A stretch of DNA of 64,000 nt from Ilyonectria destructans. Taxonomy: Eukaryota; Ascomycota; Sordariomycetes; Hypocreales; Nectriaceae. The notes beneath the pieces were generated by a model. That model searched no databases and had not been told where the DNA came from. It saw nothing but the letters and a program-made list of their open reading frames with translations. The stretch covers positions 1,922,001 to 1,986,000 of the forward strand of contig JAHEWK010000004.1 of assembly GCA_020740775.1 (NCBI GenBank), written 5' to 3'. The translations under genes were made by a program, and so were the position numbers. The first letter of the stretch is position 1, and the number at the start of each line of letters is the position of its first letter. This document shows positions 49,048 to 59,979 of this stretch, piece after piece.

Positions 49048-50797
49048 ATGTCAGAACAAACCATGGACGGCAAACGCGCCCTCGACTACGATCGAGACAC
49101 CGAGTCCAGTGACGTCAAAAGAAGCAGAGTTGTCTATGTTGTCGAGTCGCCAGGAGGGACTCTCCGGGAGACCAGTCCTTCCAAAGTCCGCCGAACATAC
49201 GCTGAGCCGATCAGCGTCGACTCCAACCCACCGCACCAAGCTGCCAATAGCAGCATTGGTGTCCGCTCTCAGCTCCGCGATGAGCTCAGCCTGCTGTCTA
49301 TTGGGGAGAAGCTCCGCAAGGGCATCGCCATGAGCTTGGAGAGAGAACGAGCGTATGGGAGAGCCATTACCAAAGGCATTGAGCGCAACCCCAGACTCAA
49401 GTTCAAGGATGTCCAAGATCTCCAGGGAAGCATGTTGACCATGACTGGAATGCAGAAGGTTGCAGACCTTTCCTCCCACCTGGACTTGTGCTTCCATCCC
49501 GGCCTCCTCACAGCAGCTGGAGCTACAACAACAAACGACGGCGCGAATGAGATGACCGTGGACAAGTTGATGGACGCCTATCCTGGGAGATTTGATAGGG
49601 TCTCGATTCGCAGGCCAATTAGAGACTTAAAATTGAAAGAGATGCTCAGCATGTAAGGTCGATTTCTACGACTATGGCCTTGAGCCCAACGCTGACATTG
49701 AGATCAGGATAGGATCGAGCGAGCGCCTTCAAGCGATCACAGGGATCGCCAATAGTAACGCTTTTACGCCTTTCGACACCACATTCAAACCTGGGTACAC
49801 GATCATGCCGGCTGAGGAACCAAAGCCAAAGAAGTTTTTCTTGGGGCTCAACTCTCCTCTACCCCGGCTCTCCCCGTCAGAAGGCCTGCTCACCTTCCTC
49901 GAACATGCATCTCGCAAGAACGGATGCAAGAAGCTTGAACTAAGCTCGCTAGTTTTCAGGGAGCTAGAGCAATATCACATGCAGAGTCTCGATGACCTCG
50001 ACCATCCAATAGTTGGAACCAACCCAAGGGGAATGCGGGGTTCCGATATACTCATGAGCCTCGACGACAAGGTCGGATCCATTACCTTGTATGAGACCAA
50101 TCTGTACGTCTAGTGGATCACGGCACGAGATGATGAAACTTGCTTACATATGAACAGAATCGATGAGTCGACGGGTCATTCTGGAACATGGATGTGGTTC
50201 AAGATTACGAAGCCATTGTTCTCGATCAAAGGGAAAGCGCCCCCTCAGTTGAGACCGATGCCACAGGCTTGGCTCGTTTTTGCCATCCCGACGTTGCAAG
50301 TTATGAAGACCAAGGACGAATAGGATCCTCCTCTCCTCATTCCAACTCCCGAACACGGAACCAACAAGCAGCAGCCAGTACCGACAACCAGCCTGGGAAA
50401 CTTCGAAAAGCTGAAGCTCCAAAACTTTCTGGGCCCGATTCGCCAGCTCGCCCTCTCGTTCATGTTCAGTAAAGACGGCACCCCGAGCTTCTCGTGCTCG
50501 ACCAAACCGAAAATCGTCACTGATTGGATAGCAGAGGACTTTCTATGGCTCGATGATGTTCATTGCTATGCACATTCGGCCGGGTCTCCGGAATCGTGGT
50601 GGGGCTCGTTGGACACACTCGCAGAGCGGAACCGGTCTCGGTGGGATAAGATCCAGTGGGCCATGGCCAAGTTCTGCTGCTCGGTAGAAGTCAAGTCGAA
50701 ACCCGGAGTTGGGTGGGTTGAAGTCCCTGGGATGGAGGCGGGTGGGCAGACAACCAGGGCTGGATCTGGGCTTCGATTTGAGGTCCCGAACAACTAG
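49048..50797 (+). pseudogene. Unrecognised protein gene interrupted by one in-frame TAG
   Basis: Three exons: 49048-49652, 49708-50103 and from 50158. Both introns (55 and 54 nt) have GT-AG ends, the first with a GCTGAC branch point. The start is ATG in GGCAACATGTC. The spliced frame meets TAG at 50321-50323 after 388 aa. Without that codon the same frame stays open to TAG at 50795-50797, giving 546 codons including the TAG. The sequence after the stop is protein-like (LLIPTPEHGTN, FLGPIRQLALSFMFS, DWIAEDFLWLDD), so coding probably once continued. Alternatives are a weak intron with donor GTTATG at 50300 and acceptor CAG at 50371 (72 nt, in frame) that would remove the stop, or a sequencing error. 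I do not recognise the family. The N-terminus is charged and includes a basic SPSKVRRTYAE stretch; no signal peptide or membrane segment is seen. Codon use is less C-biased than in the core genes. Confidence 0.6.
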
Positions 50798-51845
50798 CAC
50801 AAGCGCGAAGGCGATTGTCGGCCTGTATTGGTATTGGCCAACACGATTTGGGAGACCTGAAAGGTGACCAGGACTTAACATCTGCATCTGCAGTCGAGGC
50901 TAGGCTAAGGGGCTTGTGGTTTCGCTCCTGTCCGTTTCTTCGCATTATCTTACGCTGTGCCATTCAAAGACATATTGCTCGGGAGGTTTCTTTCAAGGAG
51001 TCAAAAATGCCATAGAAAGAAACGGTGGCCAACAAATCACTAGAAAATTAGATACTCTTCAGTTGGCGAGATAATTGAGGGTTTCGTGGAAAGGAATTCA
51101 ATTTCAACCTCCCAGTGTTTTACATGCAAGCTCTCGTGACGCTTTAAACGAATAGAAGATGCAAAAGGCGGGATGGAACACAGCCTAGTTCGTGCATCGC
51201 GATTTTGGACATTGTGGAATGGGTGGAGGCTGAAGTGAAAACACATTAGATCGTCTACAAGTCTCCATCGCTACTCCTGGGGATGGATCCCTCATCCCAT
51301 CCAAAGGGAGTGACACATTTTCTAACCGCAATGCACTCCATTTTCTCCCGGTGCATGTCACTACACTCATGCTTCCGCTACTTAATTATGTTCCTGGCGC
51401 CAGATTGATTCTCCACCTCGAATGATTGCACTCGATAAATAAAGGTTCCTCAACGCCCATTTACATGCGCTAAGTTGTAAAGTCTATGTCGTTATAATAC
51501 GCGATATTTAGAGCGCGACTAGTGCCGCTGGCGGCCTCACGACAAACCCGTTATCTAAATGAATACTTGGAACATCAGAAATTTCATGTCTGCCCTTTTG
51601 TCATATTGTGGCGTTTTGCATCCTCGAGACGGTGCGGTGGCCTCCCACTAAGACATACACTGTACTACACTGTACGTCTGGTACGTACCTCCTCAAGACG
51701 GTGTAGACCTGAGAAGTTGTCTCTGTGCCAGCCTTCTTCGTACATATGCCCAGTCACTTTGCTTCTCCTCCCCAAAAAAACTCTGCATCCGTCATCTTCC
51801 AGTCAGGCTTCATTTGCATCGCGCCCATCAAGCCACATCGCAGAC
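50798..51845. other. Intergenic region before the F-box gene
   Basis: About 1 kb with no supportable gene. It contains the presumed 3' end of the interrupted gene and the promoter of the F-box gene. Confidence 0.55.
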
Positions 51846-54215
51846 ATGCGAGTCTATTGCGTCCTTTGTGGCAGCGGTGTTGATGCCGACACTTCAGACA
51901 CTTGGATGGGAGAATTCCGGGCTCGTATGCTTTCGATCCACGCCGCCAGAACATTTCTCACTCGTTAACTATAGTGTACACCGAGACCAACAAATATGAC
52001 CGAGTACGAATATCTGGAGTCGGGGCACTCGACACGTACCAAGCAGTAGTCCCAGTGGATCCCAACCTGCGCTATGATGATGAAAGCCTCGATCAGGACG
52101 CGACCATCGATGTCAAGTTGTGTGTTTCGCAGTACCACCAGGCCGAGCGTATGGGTCCCGAAGAAAACAATATCGCTTTCTGGGGATTCGGATTCCACGC
52201 CGCTTGTTGGGATCTTCTGACGACGATTCGCCAGCCCTCTTTCGGAGATCTTTTCTATACGTGCTTGTCTATGCCAGTCTCATCATTTGGCCTTTTGGAC
52301 TGGGGTCATTCCTACGGCGGAGCCGCCCTCCGTTTAACAGATGGATTCTCGACATTCCACACGCACCTAGAATCTCGACTTTTGCAAGAACCGGTAAGCG
52401 CTGGCCTTCGGTTTGATCCTATGAGTATCCCTGGTCTCTGTCGTCTTCTAGAAACCTTGGCTCCTCCCAGTCGTCAAGAGCGTGCCGATCTCACGATGCC
52501 AAGAAATCCGAGAACACGTTTCGCAGGCAGCGATCTGTTCAACTCTCTCCCCACAGAGATTCTTTGTAAAATCATCACCGACTTGCGATCGCAAGATGTC
52601 CACGCTTTGAGACTTGCTTCGCGAGCGTGTGCCGATGTTTGGCTTCCTGAGGGGTTTTGGGCGTCAAGGTTTCTTAAAGACGGCGAGTACCATCACATAT
52701 TCGAGGCTCAACATATTAACCTCAAATCCTGGGAACAACTGCACTTTACCGTCAGAATGATTTCGCAAATTTGCCCAAATTTGAAGAATAGGAAACGAAT
52801 TTGGGAACTGGCAACACGTCTTCAGGACCAGCTGGCCGACATGTCGCATGTTCCCTGCATGGGCCGTCCTTTGCACGGATACTTCGAGCGGGCTGATGAA
52901 CGTGATAACCTACCGTGGCTTACCGCTAGTCGCGGGCTAAGAGGCCCCGGCGAGCCTTTCCAAGATGGTTGTCGGGCCCTGCGAAGTCGGAAGGTCCATA
53001 TCCAGACGCACTCTAAAGTTACGAATGTATTTGTTTCGTTTTGTCGACTTGTCGGCGGCGAGTTTGTCTGCGGACTCCGACTCGAATATGAAAATGGACA
53101 TGACACAAGTCTAGGCTATATTCGTGCCAATCGAGAGGTTCCGATAACCTTTCCGGCGTCACAGCTACGCGAATCGGCTTTCACCATTTCCGAATTACAA
53201 TTGGCGCTTCACTTGGAGGGAGTAAAGGCTATCTCTGTGTTGACAGACAATGGGGCTTCCTCTTCTTGGGTTGGCGACCATGAAGGCATTCCAAAATGGT
53301 GTTTGGCAGATGTTCGAGGGATCATCTCAACTCTGAAAGGAGAATTTGACGTCAGTTTCCCTTTCTCGTTCCACCCTCTGTCCCAGTTTCTCCAAGGGAG
53401 TCGCTTGTGCATAGGACTAACACCCAATGACTTGTAGGCTTTCAAACTAGTGTCTCTCAGCATCTCCACCCATGCGATGACGCATGGGGATACCGTTGGA
53501 GATTTCCCCTTCCGCAACATTTGCCATTGGAGCCATGGTGTTCCCCCAAAGCATTTCCTATTCAGCAGAGCCGACAACGAATCCGAGGTCATAATGGATA
53601 TGAAGAGCCGCAAACACCTCTCAGCGATTATGTTTGGGGGTTCAGATGGACAAGACCTTTCCAGGCTTGTCGAAATTGCAATCTGTTCTTTTGGTGTTGG
53701 TTCCGTTGCCGGATTTGAGTTCATTTATAACGATTCCAACCGTCGATCGTTTGGCCGCCTAGAACCATTCCCCCCTAGGTTTAACCTTCAACATAGGCCA
53801 CCTGAACAAGAAAGAGTTGCGCTCTCCATCGATGGCCCTGGTGGAGAAAGGATTGATAATATCCAGATTCAACGAGGCGTGGCGGTAAAGGTAAACGGAT
53901 GTTGTGTCAAACCTGTCGCTTCGATAAACTAACGATAGCGCAGATGCGAACTAATCGAGGGAAAGTGGTATTGTTTCCGCCACCTCCCTCTACCCATGCC
54001 GATTCTTGGGAGCCGATTGAGTCTCCAGGTCGTGTTATCACGGGGTTTTATGGAACGGAAGTAAGTTCTCTCGCGTTTGTTCAGATATGAGCGTGGGTTG
54101 CGAACTGCACTGACAATAAGCCAATCTCAAGGGAAACTACTTGGCCAGTTTCGGCACAATCTCTATCAACCCGGGGGCAATGGATGAGACAGTGTCGGTA
54201 CGATTTAAGGCGTAG
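51846..54215 (+). CDS. Fungal F-box protein with lectin-like C-terminus
   Basis: Five exons: 51846-51924, 51975-53350, 53438-53890, 53944-54060 and 54132-54215. They total 2109 nt and 702 aa with consistent phases. The first splice gives EFRALYTETN, matching fungal F-box proteins that open with a YCVLCG motif. The N-terminal domain has VRISGVG, a PNLRYDDES stretch, GFGFHAACWDLL and LDWGHSYGGAA. An F-box lies at about 213-258 (LFNSLPTEILCKIITDLRSQDVHALRLASRAC, in part). The C-terminal half has FVCGLRLEYENG, VEIAICSFGVGSVAGFEFIY, then SIDGPGGERIDNIQIQ and VITGFYGTEGNYLASFGTIS, which resemble beta-prism (jacalin-like) lectin strands. Known for the family: F-box proteins are substrate adaptors of SCF ubiquitin ligases, and this type is often expanded and lineage-specific in filamentous fungi. 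The substrate is unknown; glycan binding is only inferred. Confidence 0.8.
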
Positions 54216-55131
54216 TTTGCGAATGGAGAGCAAATGTATCTAAGTTAGTCTTTGGGTGGGATGAACAGTCTCGACGATAGAAGCAACTAGAAAGAAATTC
54301 CCCGAATGAGAAGCTAGTGGGTATGTGAAGTGGTACCACTACGTTGGTGGCGAGATGGGTGCCTGGACGGGTTTAGTTGGAAACAGGCTTCCATTTCTAT
54401 ATTTACGGCATTCGGACAAGATGGTGAGACGATGAGTGGGAGCATTCGGGGAGCACTCGGGGAGTAAGACGGAGAGAAAGAAAGCCAGTGAGACTGAAAG
54501 CTCGGTGTGCGGGATCCGAAGTGCTGCGGAGGAGGTGCGGAGGAGCTGGGAGCTCGGGTCCCGAAAGCTTAGCTAAAACCCTCCGCCCGCCATGTCGCGG
54601 AGATGGGAGATCTGGCTCTGCTCAAACCACGGCGGGCATTGCCACACAATTACTACGTATTCGGCACATTGCTAGGTATTGCTTAACTTAAGTTATTAGG
54701 TGCTGTCTAAGTTTGGTGCTTAGCATCCCCTTCGGACTCCGTGAACAGCGTCGTCTCTGTGGGGGACCGCAGCTACGTGCCCTCTGTTGTGCCTAATTGG
54801 CCGAACTAGGTAAGCGGCGGTCATGGGGTGCTCACCTCCGGGCGGCGGCGGGGCGGGTTAACATTCCACCAGCCAAAGCCAGCAGGGCCAGCACTTTGAG
54901 CCTCCCCGCCAAAAACCCGCCAAAAATCCCCCAAAAATCCCATCCACCACTGAACTTTTCTGGTGTGCGCCCCTCAACAGTCCCTCTCCACGCCCCCCGA
55001 AATCTGAATATCCGAAATCTCGTCCATTCTCGCCCTGACTGCCTTGTGGCTCAAGTCGCCATTGCGTTGCCCATCTCCCGGTCAAGGTCCATCTCCCTCG
55101 AGCCGAAATCTCCAACGCGACTTCGCCCATC
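54216..55131. other. Intergenic region upstream of CCT3
   Basis: No gene is seen. The proximal promoter of CCT3 contains a triple repeat of CCAAAAA-type words at about 54907-54940 (complement TTTTTGGCGGG in two of them). Confidence 0.6.
54907..54940. promoter_or_regulatory. Repeated GCCAAAAA elements in the CCT3 promoter
   Basis: Three closely spaced copies (CGCCAAAAACC, CGCCAAAAATC, CCCCAAAAATC) lie about 195-225 nt before the CCT3 start codon. On the minus strand the first two read TTTTTGGCGGG/TTTTTGGCGG, which resembles E2F-type cell-cycle sites. The binding factor is not established. Confidence 0.35.
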
Positions 55132-57142
55132 ATGCAGGCTCCGGTGGTGGTTATGAGTGCGTCCATCCCCCCCCCCCCCCCCCCCCCTGCGCCCCTGCGT
55201 CTGCTCCTCCAAGCTCCCGCCTCGGGACCTCCGAGCCCAACCCGATGACAACCTCGAGTACTAACGCATCCCCCCACAGACACGGGCGGTGGTGAGAGAC
55301 AGACCGGCCGGAAAGCTCAGCTGTCCAACATCGCCGCTGCCAAAACGTGCGTCGTCCTGCCCTCCTTTTCTACCCCTCTCGTCGCGTGCCTAGCAGCTAA
55401 CGAGCTTCCAGAGTCGCCGATATCATTCGATCATGCCTCGGCCCCAAGGCCATGCTCAAGATGCTGCTCGACCCCATGGGCGGCATCGTCCTCACAAACG
55501 ATGGCCACGCCATTCTCCGAGAAATTGAGGTGTCGCACCCCGCCGCTAAGAGCATGATCGAGCTCAGCCGGACACAGGACGAGGAAGTCGGTGACGGAAC
55601 TACCACCGTCATTATCCTAGGTAAGGGACACCTCCGCTCCCCTCTCGCCTCCAAACCCAGGATGCCATGTTGACAGCTCCCAGCTGGTGAGATCTTGGCA
55701 CAAGCTCTGCCCCAACTCGACCGCAACATCCACCCCGTCGTCATCATCTCCGCTTTCAAGCGCGCCCTAAAAGACGCCCTCGTCATCATCGACGAGATCT
55801 CCCAGCCCATCGATGTCGACGACGACAAGGCCATGTACCAGCTCATCTCTTCGTCCATCGGCACCAAGTTTGTTTCGCGGTGGATGGACCAGATGTGCTC
55901 CCTTGCCCTCAAGGCCGTCCGAACGGTGACGTGGGAGGCTGGCAACGGCAAGACTGAGGTCGACATCAAGCGATATGCCCGAGTTGAGAAGGTTCCTGGT
56001 GGCGAGATTGAGGACAGCCAAGTCCTTGACGGCCTGATGCTGAACAAGGACATCACACACCCCAAGATGCGCCGGCGCATCGAGAACCCCAGAATCGTGC
56101 TCCTGGACTGCCCCCTGGAGTACAAGAAGGGCGAGTCGCAAACCAACATTGAGATCACAAAGGAGGACGACTGGAACCGCATTCTTCAGATCGAGGAGGA
56201 GCAGGTCAAGGCCCTGTGCGAAGCTATCATCGCCGTGAAGCCCGATCTCGTCATCACCGAGAAGGGTGTCTCCGGTGAGCTCTCCCACCATAACCCCCTG
56301 TCCATGGTCCGATTACTAATTCGACGCAGATCTGGCTCAGCACTACTTCATGAAGGCCAACATCACAGCTCTCCGCCGAGTGCGAAAGACCGACAACAAC
56401 AGAATAGCCCGTGCAACTGGTGCCACCATTGTGAACCGTGTCGATGACCTCCAGGACTCGGATGTCGGTACCCAATGCGGTCTGTTCGAGATTGAGAAGA
56501 TCGGCGACGAGTACTTCACCTTCCTCACCAAGTGCAAGGACCCCAAGGCCTGCACGATCCTCCTCCGAGGTCCCTCCAAGGACGTGCTCAACGAGATTGA
56601 GCGAAACCTCCAAGATGCCATGGGCGTGGCGCGAAACGTCATGTTCTCCCCCCGGTTATCCCCCGGTGGTGGCGCTACGGAGATGGCCGTCTCTGTGAGG
56701 TTGAGCCAGCTGGCCAAGAGCATCGAGGGTGTGCAGCAGTGGCCCTACAAGGCCGTAGCGGAAGCCCTCGAGGTCATCCCCCGCACCCTGGTTCAGAACG
56801 CCGGCAAGAGCCCCGTCCGTGTGTTGACGGATCTGCGTGCCAAGCAAGCCGAGGGCAAGAGCTCGTGGGGTGTCAACGGTGACACTGGTGCTATTGCCGA
56901 CATGAAGGAGTACGGAGTCTGGGAGCCCCAGGCCATTAAGCTGCAGAGTCTGAAGACGGCGATCGAGGTATGTTTTCCGCCCTAACCCAGGATTAACCCC
57001 CATATTCTGGTTCTTGTCTGGAACTACGGTATACTAACCGAAATCTTAGGCCGCCTGCCTGCTTCTCCGAGTAGACGACATCTGCAGCGCCAAGAAGATG
57101 CAGGGCGGTGCGCCCGGCGTCGGTGGCGGCGGCGATGAATAA
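55132..57142 (+). CDS. CCT3: Chaperonin TRiC/CCT subunit gamma
   Basis: Six exons: 55132-55156, 55280-55346, 55412-55620, 55684-56274, 56330-56967 and 57050-57142. They total 1623 nt and 540 aa, and all introns are GT-AG with clear CTAAC-type branch points in several. The N-terminus [19 protein letters not shown] matches the CCT gamma family. ATP-site motifs are present: [31 protein letters not shown] (91-96) and GGGATE (410-415), with [24 protein letters not shown] near the end and a Gly-rich tail ending GGGGDE. The protein is one of eight subunits of the cytosolic chaperonin that folds actin, tubulin and other proteins. Intron 1 carries a run of 21 cytosines (55167-55187), and exon 1 codes only eight residues plus one base. 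Confidence is very high. Confidence 0.96.
55167..55187. repeat. 21-nt poly-C run in CCT3 intron 1
   Basis: An uninterrupted run of 21 C begins 11 nt after the CCT3 exon 1 donor site. Its G-rich complement could form a quadruplex, and its length is likely variable between strains and error-prone in sequencing. Confidence 0.85.
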
Positions 57143-57455
57143 AGAGAGACGAGAATGAGGGGAGCTGGGTTGTAAGCATGGTGGCAAGCATAGGAGCATC
57201 GGGATGGTTTAGATTTGTGTTGGGACCAGTCATACCCCCTGTACTAGCCGAAGAACCAGAACATAGAGACAAAAGGGCTCGGGGCGACCGCCCTGGGGTT
57301 TTCATCTGCCAAGATGAAGAAATGGGTATCATTGAAATTACCTCCCGAATCAATTGTTGCCTAATCGGCACAGTCTCCTCCTCATGGCCTGTTTTACAAA
57401 TATTCTAGTGGTGACCTTTTTGTGTGCGTATGCGTGAGTGTGAATCGGTGTGTCT
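57143..57455. other. Convergent intergenic region CCT3/PRKRIP1 homologue
   Basis: 313 nt between the two stop codons, expected to hold both 3' UTRs. Nothing else is seen. Confidence 0.65.
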
Positions 57456-58091
57456 CTAGTCATCGTCATCATGAATGACGAGACCTGTTGGTTCCGCGGT
57501 CGCCGTCGACTTCTCATCGCCTTCCTTTGTCTTGTGGTTCGTCACGGCGGTGTCCGCCTCTTTTGCGTCACCTCCAACACTACTATCTGGCTGTTCACCG
57601 ACGGGGGATGCTGTAGACGCCTTCTTGTCAGCACCTGGGGCAGGACCTTTTCCCTTCTTGGCCTTGCGAGCCTTCATCTTTTCTCGCTTCTCACGGTTCT
57701 TCCTCGTGCGCTCTTCGTCCCTGCGCTCGCGGTCGGTCTTGTCTTTTTCAAACTGGACATGGTCATTGTCGCGCTTGAGGTCCTGATCCATCTCGCGCAG
57801 GCGCTCATACTCGCGACGGCGACTAGCCTTGTAGACGTGGAACTCGCCGGAGCCGGCGCCAGCGGAGGATCCCTGGACGTTGGTGACGATCTCGGGGGGT
57901 GGAGCGCGGCCGGCGCCGACGAGAGCGCCGGAGGATGGGTCGGGGACGCGTATGTACTGGTCGGGCTTCGCGAAGAGGGCGTCGACGTTGGCAGCCTGGG
58001 CGGACACGGGGGTGAGGGCGCGCTTCTTGGTGGGACGGTGCGAGCGAGGGTCGGCCGAGGTGGGGACGGATTCGGGGCCCGGGGCGGACAT
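57456..58091 (-). CDS. PRKRIP1/DUF1168-family nuclear protein
   Basis: A single exon encodes 211 aa. The diagnostic core is at about 68-101: PPEIVTNVQGSSAGAGSGEFHVYKASRRREYERL (in part), the most conserved stretch of the family. It is followed by a long basic and acidic helix (about 92-150) with many Arg, Lys and Glu residues and a Lys-rich run RKNREKREKMKARKAKKGK, likely carrying the nuclear localisation signal. The C-terminus is disordered and ends in DDDD. Known for the family: human PRKRIP1 is a component of the catalytic-stage spliceosome, where its long helix contacts U2 and neighbouring factors, and it was first described as binding the kinase PKR. Filamentous fungi have no PKR, so a splicing role is more likely. 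It is convergent with CCT3 and divergent from the histidine-phosphatase gene. Confidence 0.88.
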   Translation of the reverse strand: MSAPGPESVPTSADPRSHRPTKKRALTPVSAQAANVDALFAKPDQYIRVPDPSSGALVGAGRAPPPEIVTNVQGSSAGAGSGEFHVYKASRRREYERLREMDQDLKRDNDHVQFEKDKTDRERRDEERTRKNREKREKMKARKAKKGKGPAPGADKKASTASPVGEQPDSSVGGDAKEADTAVTNHKTKEGDEKSTATAEPTGLVIHDDDD

Positions 58092-59979
58092 GGCGTGAGG
58101 CGGGCCGGCCGGGAGGGCGGCTATGGAATGAGCGGAGGAGGATCGAGGAACTGGTGAGGATGGGCTAAGGGACGCGCGAGGCCGGGAGCGGGAGTGGGCG
58201 CGGATCAGTTGGATGGGCCGGGGATGGATGAGCAGATGGGCACGCGGGCGTGCAACGCGTGACGGGGTTTATCTAAGGAGGTGCAGAGTTAAAAGCGTGT
58301 ACTGTGCGCGAGCACGGAGTTGTATCGAGGTTGGTTGCGTCGAGTTGCGTTGGGCAGTCGGCAGATGTGGTGTTGAGAGGATTGCACGTGGAGGGAGGGA
58401 GGGAGGAGGATAAAAAGATGGTATCTTATGTGATGGGCGCGGCGGAAGGAGGGTGGCATGGGGCGACTACGGAGTAAGCGCGCGGCAGTTAAAGTTAGTG
58501 CCAGGCACAAGTCAAGTTGCCAAGTTCTGGCAACGCAATGAGCCACAGCCACCGCCACAGCATCGCAGGGGACTGGTTGGAAGAGTCAAATCAGAGTTGG
58601 GACCCCCTGGGACGAAACAAATGACGTGCGCTGAGATGTTTTGTTTCCCTGTACGTATTAGGCGAGGAATCACGATGGCGGTTTCAATATGTGTGTGTAG
58701 TATGTACTAGGAGGGGGGATTGTCAGGTACAGGAGATTCCTCGGGAAACGTCGGCGAGATGTCAAAGCAGCTGCGAAGCAATCACTTCGAAATCACCCTA
58801 CGCACAACAGTCAGGAACTGCAACGGGTAAAGAGATGCGGAGGCGGAGAAGCATCTGGAGAGAGCGGCCAGAGAAGGGGAAAAGAGACAACGGCACGGAG
58901 GTGTTGCTGGTTTAGGCGCTGCTGCACCCCAGGATTGGACAAGTGCCATGATGGTATTTGCTCGTTGGCCCCGAATCGCATGATTCTCGCCCACCATCCT
59001 CGCTCTCTCGTGGCTTGGCCGGGAGAGAAAGCACGGTGGACATCCATCTCCGAGGCTATCGCCCAGATCGCCAGATGGGCCGTCAGCCGACGGACGTTTA
59101 GAGGGCCAGGATGTACGGATGGGCCCATGAACGGATGGGCCCATGACAGATGCGAGCGTGAATGAGTGTTCGTGTGTAGATTCCCCCCATGCCCCTGGTG
59201 GTCCCATGTTATAGGCCCATTGCCCCATACCAGCCATACACACGGAGCACTCCCATGCCATGCGACACCACCGCCAGATGCGATTGCAGATTTTTGTTTG
59301 AGCCAGACGGATGGCGGTCGACGACGCCATTGGCTGCGCTGTCACGCCCTAGCAAAGCGCCGGGGGCAAGGGGAGAGCTGAAGTGGACGATTCCGGAAAC
59401 ATGGGTGTTTGCGTCAAGGCTCAAGGCGACAATCTGCACAGTGTGCATTCTCCGTGCAGCGGATTCGTCAAGCGATCAAGGGCGGCCAACGAGCGACGAC
59501 GTCGGGATTACACAAGCAGCCGTGCGCGCGTGCCTGCGCCTGCGCCTGCGCCGTCACCACTAACAAATCCATCCCGCCTTTGGACTCGTCTTATTTCTAC
59601 CTTAGACAGCTCGCTACCTACCTACTTACATATTACGGCAATAATTACGCGGCATTGATGGCCGCTGACTGACCCAACTACCACACGCACCCGCGAGTGT
59701 TACGACTAAAAGAAACACCCTGAACAACCTGAACCGTCTGCGCATCATCCGCTCTCTTCTTTGCGTACCTATTGATTGCTTGGTCAAATACCACCTACCC
59801 CGCCACTACTCCCACTGTTCCCAACACACTCTCGACAATCCACATACATATACAGTGCTGCCGCTCCGTCACATCTACCAAGCAAGAGAAACACCACTCG
59901 CTACAAACAGCCGCCTGCAAACAGCCCTCTACAGACAACCCTCTACAGCAAGAAACCGCCCGCACACATTCCGCCCAGC
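58092..59979. other. Divergent intergenic region with both promoters
   Basis: About 1.9 kb between two divergent genes. A 16-bp exact tandem duplication lies at 59115-59146, and a CTGCGC repeat near 59531-59551. From about 59770 the plus strand is A/C-rich, typical of a fungal 5' leader. No gene is seen. Confidence 0.6.
59115..59146. repeat. Tandem 16-mer containing the palindrome ATGGGCCCAT
   Basis: ACGGATGGGCCCATGA occurs twice head to tail without a change. Each copy contains the perfect 10-bp palindrome ATGGGCCCAT. It lies between two divergent promoters and may be a dimeric transcription-factor site; this is inference. Confidence 0.8.
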
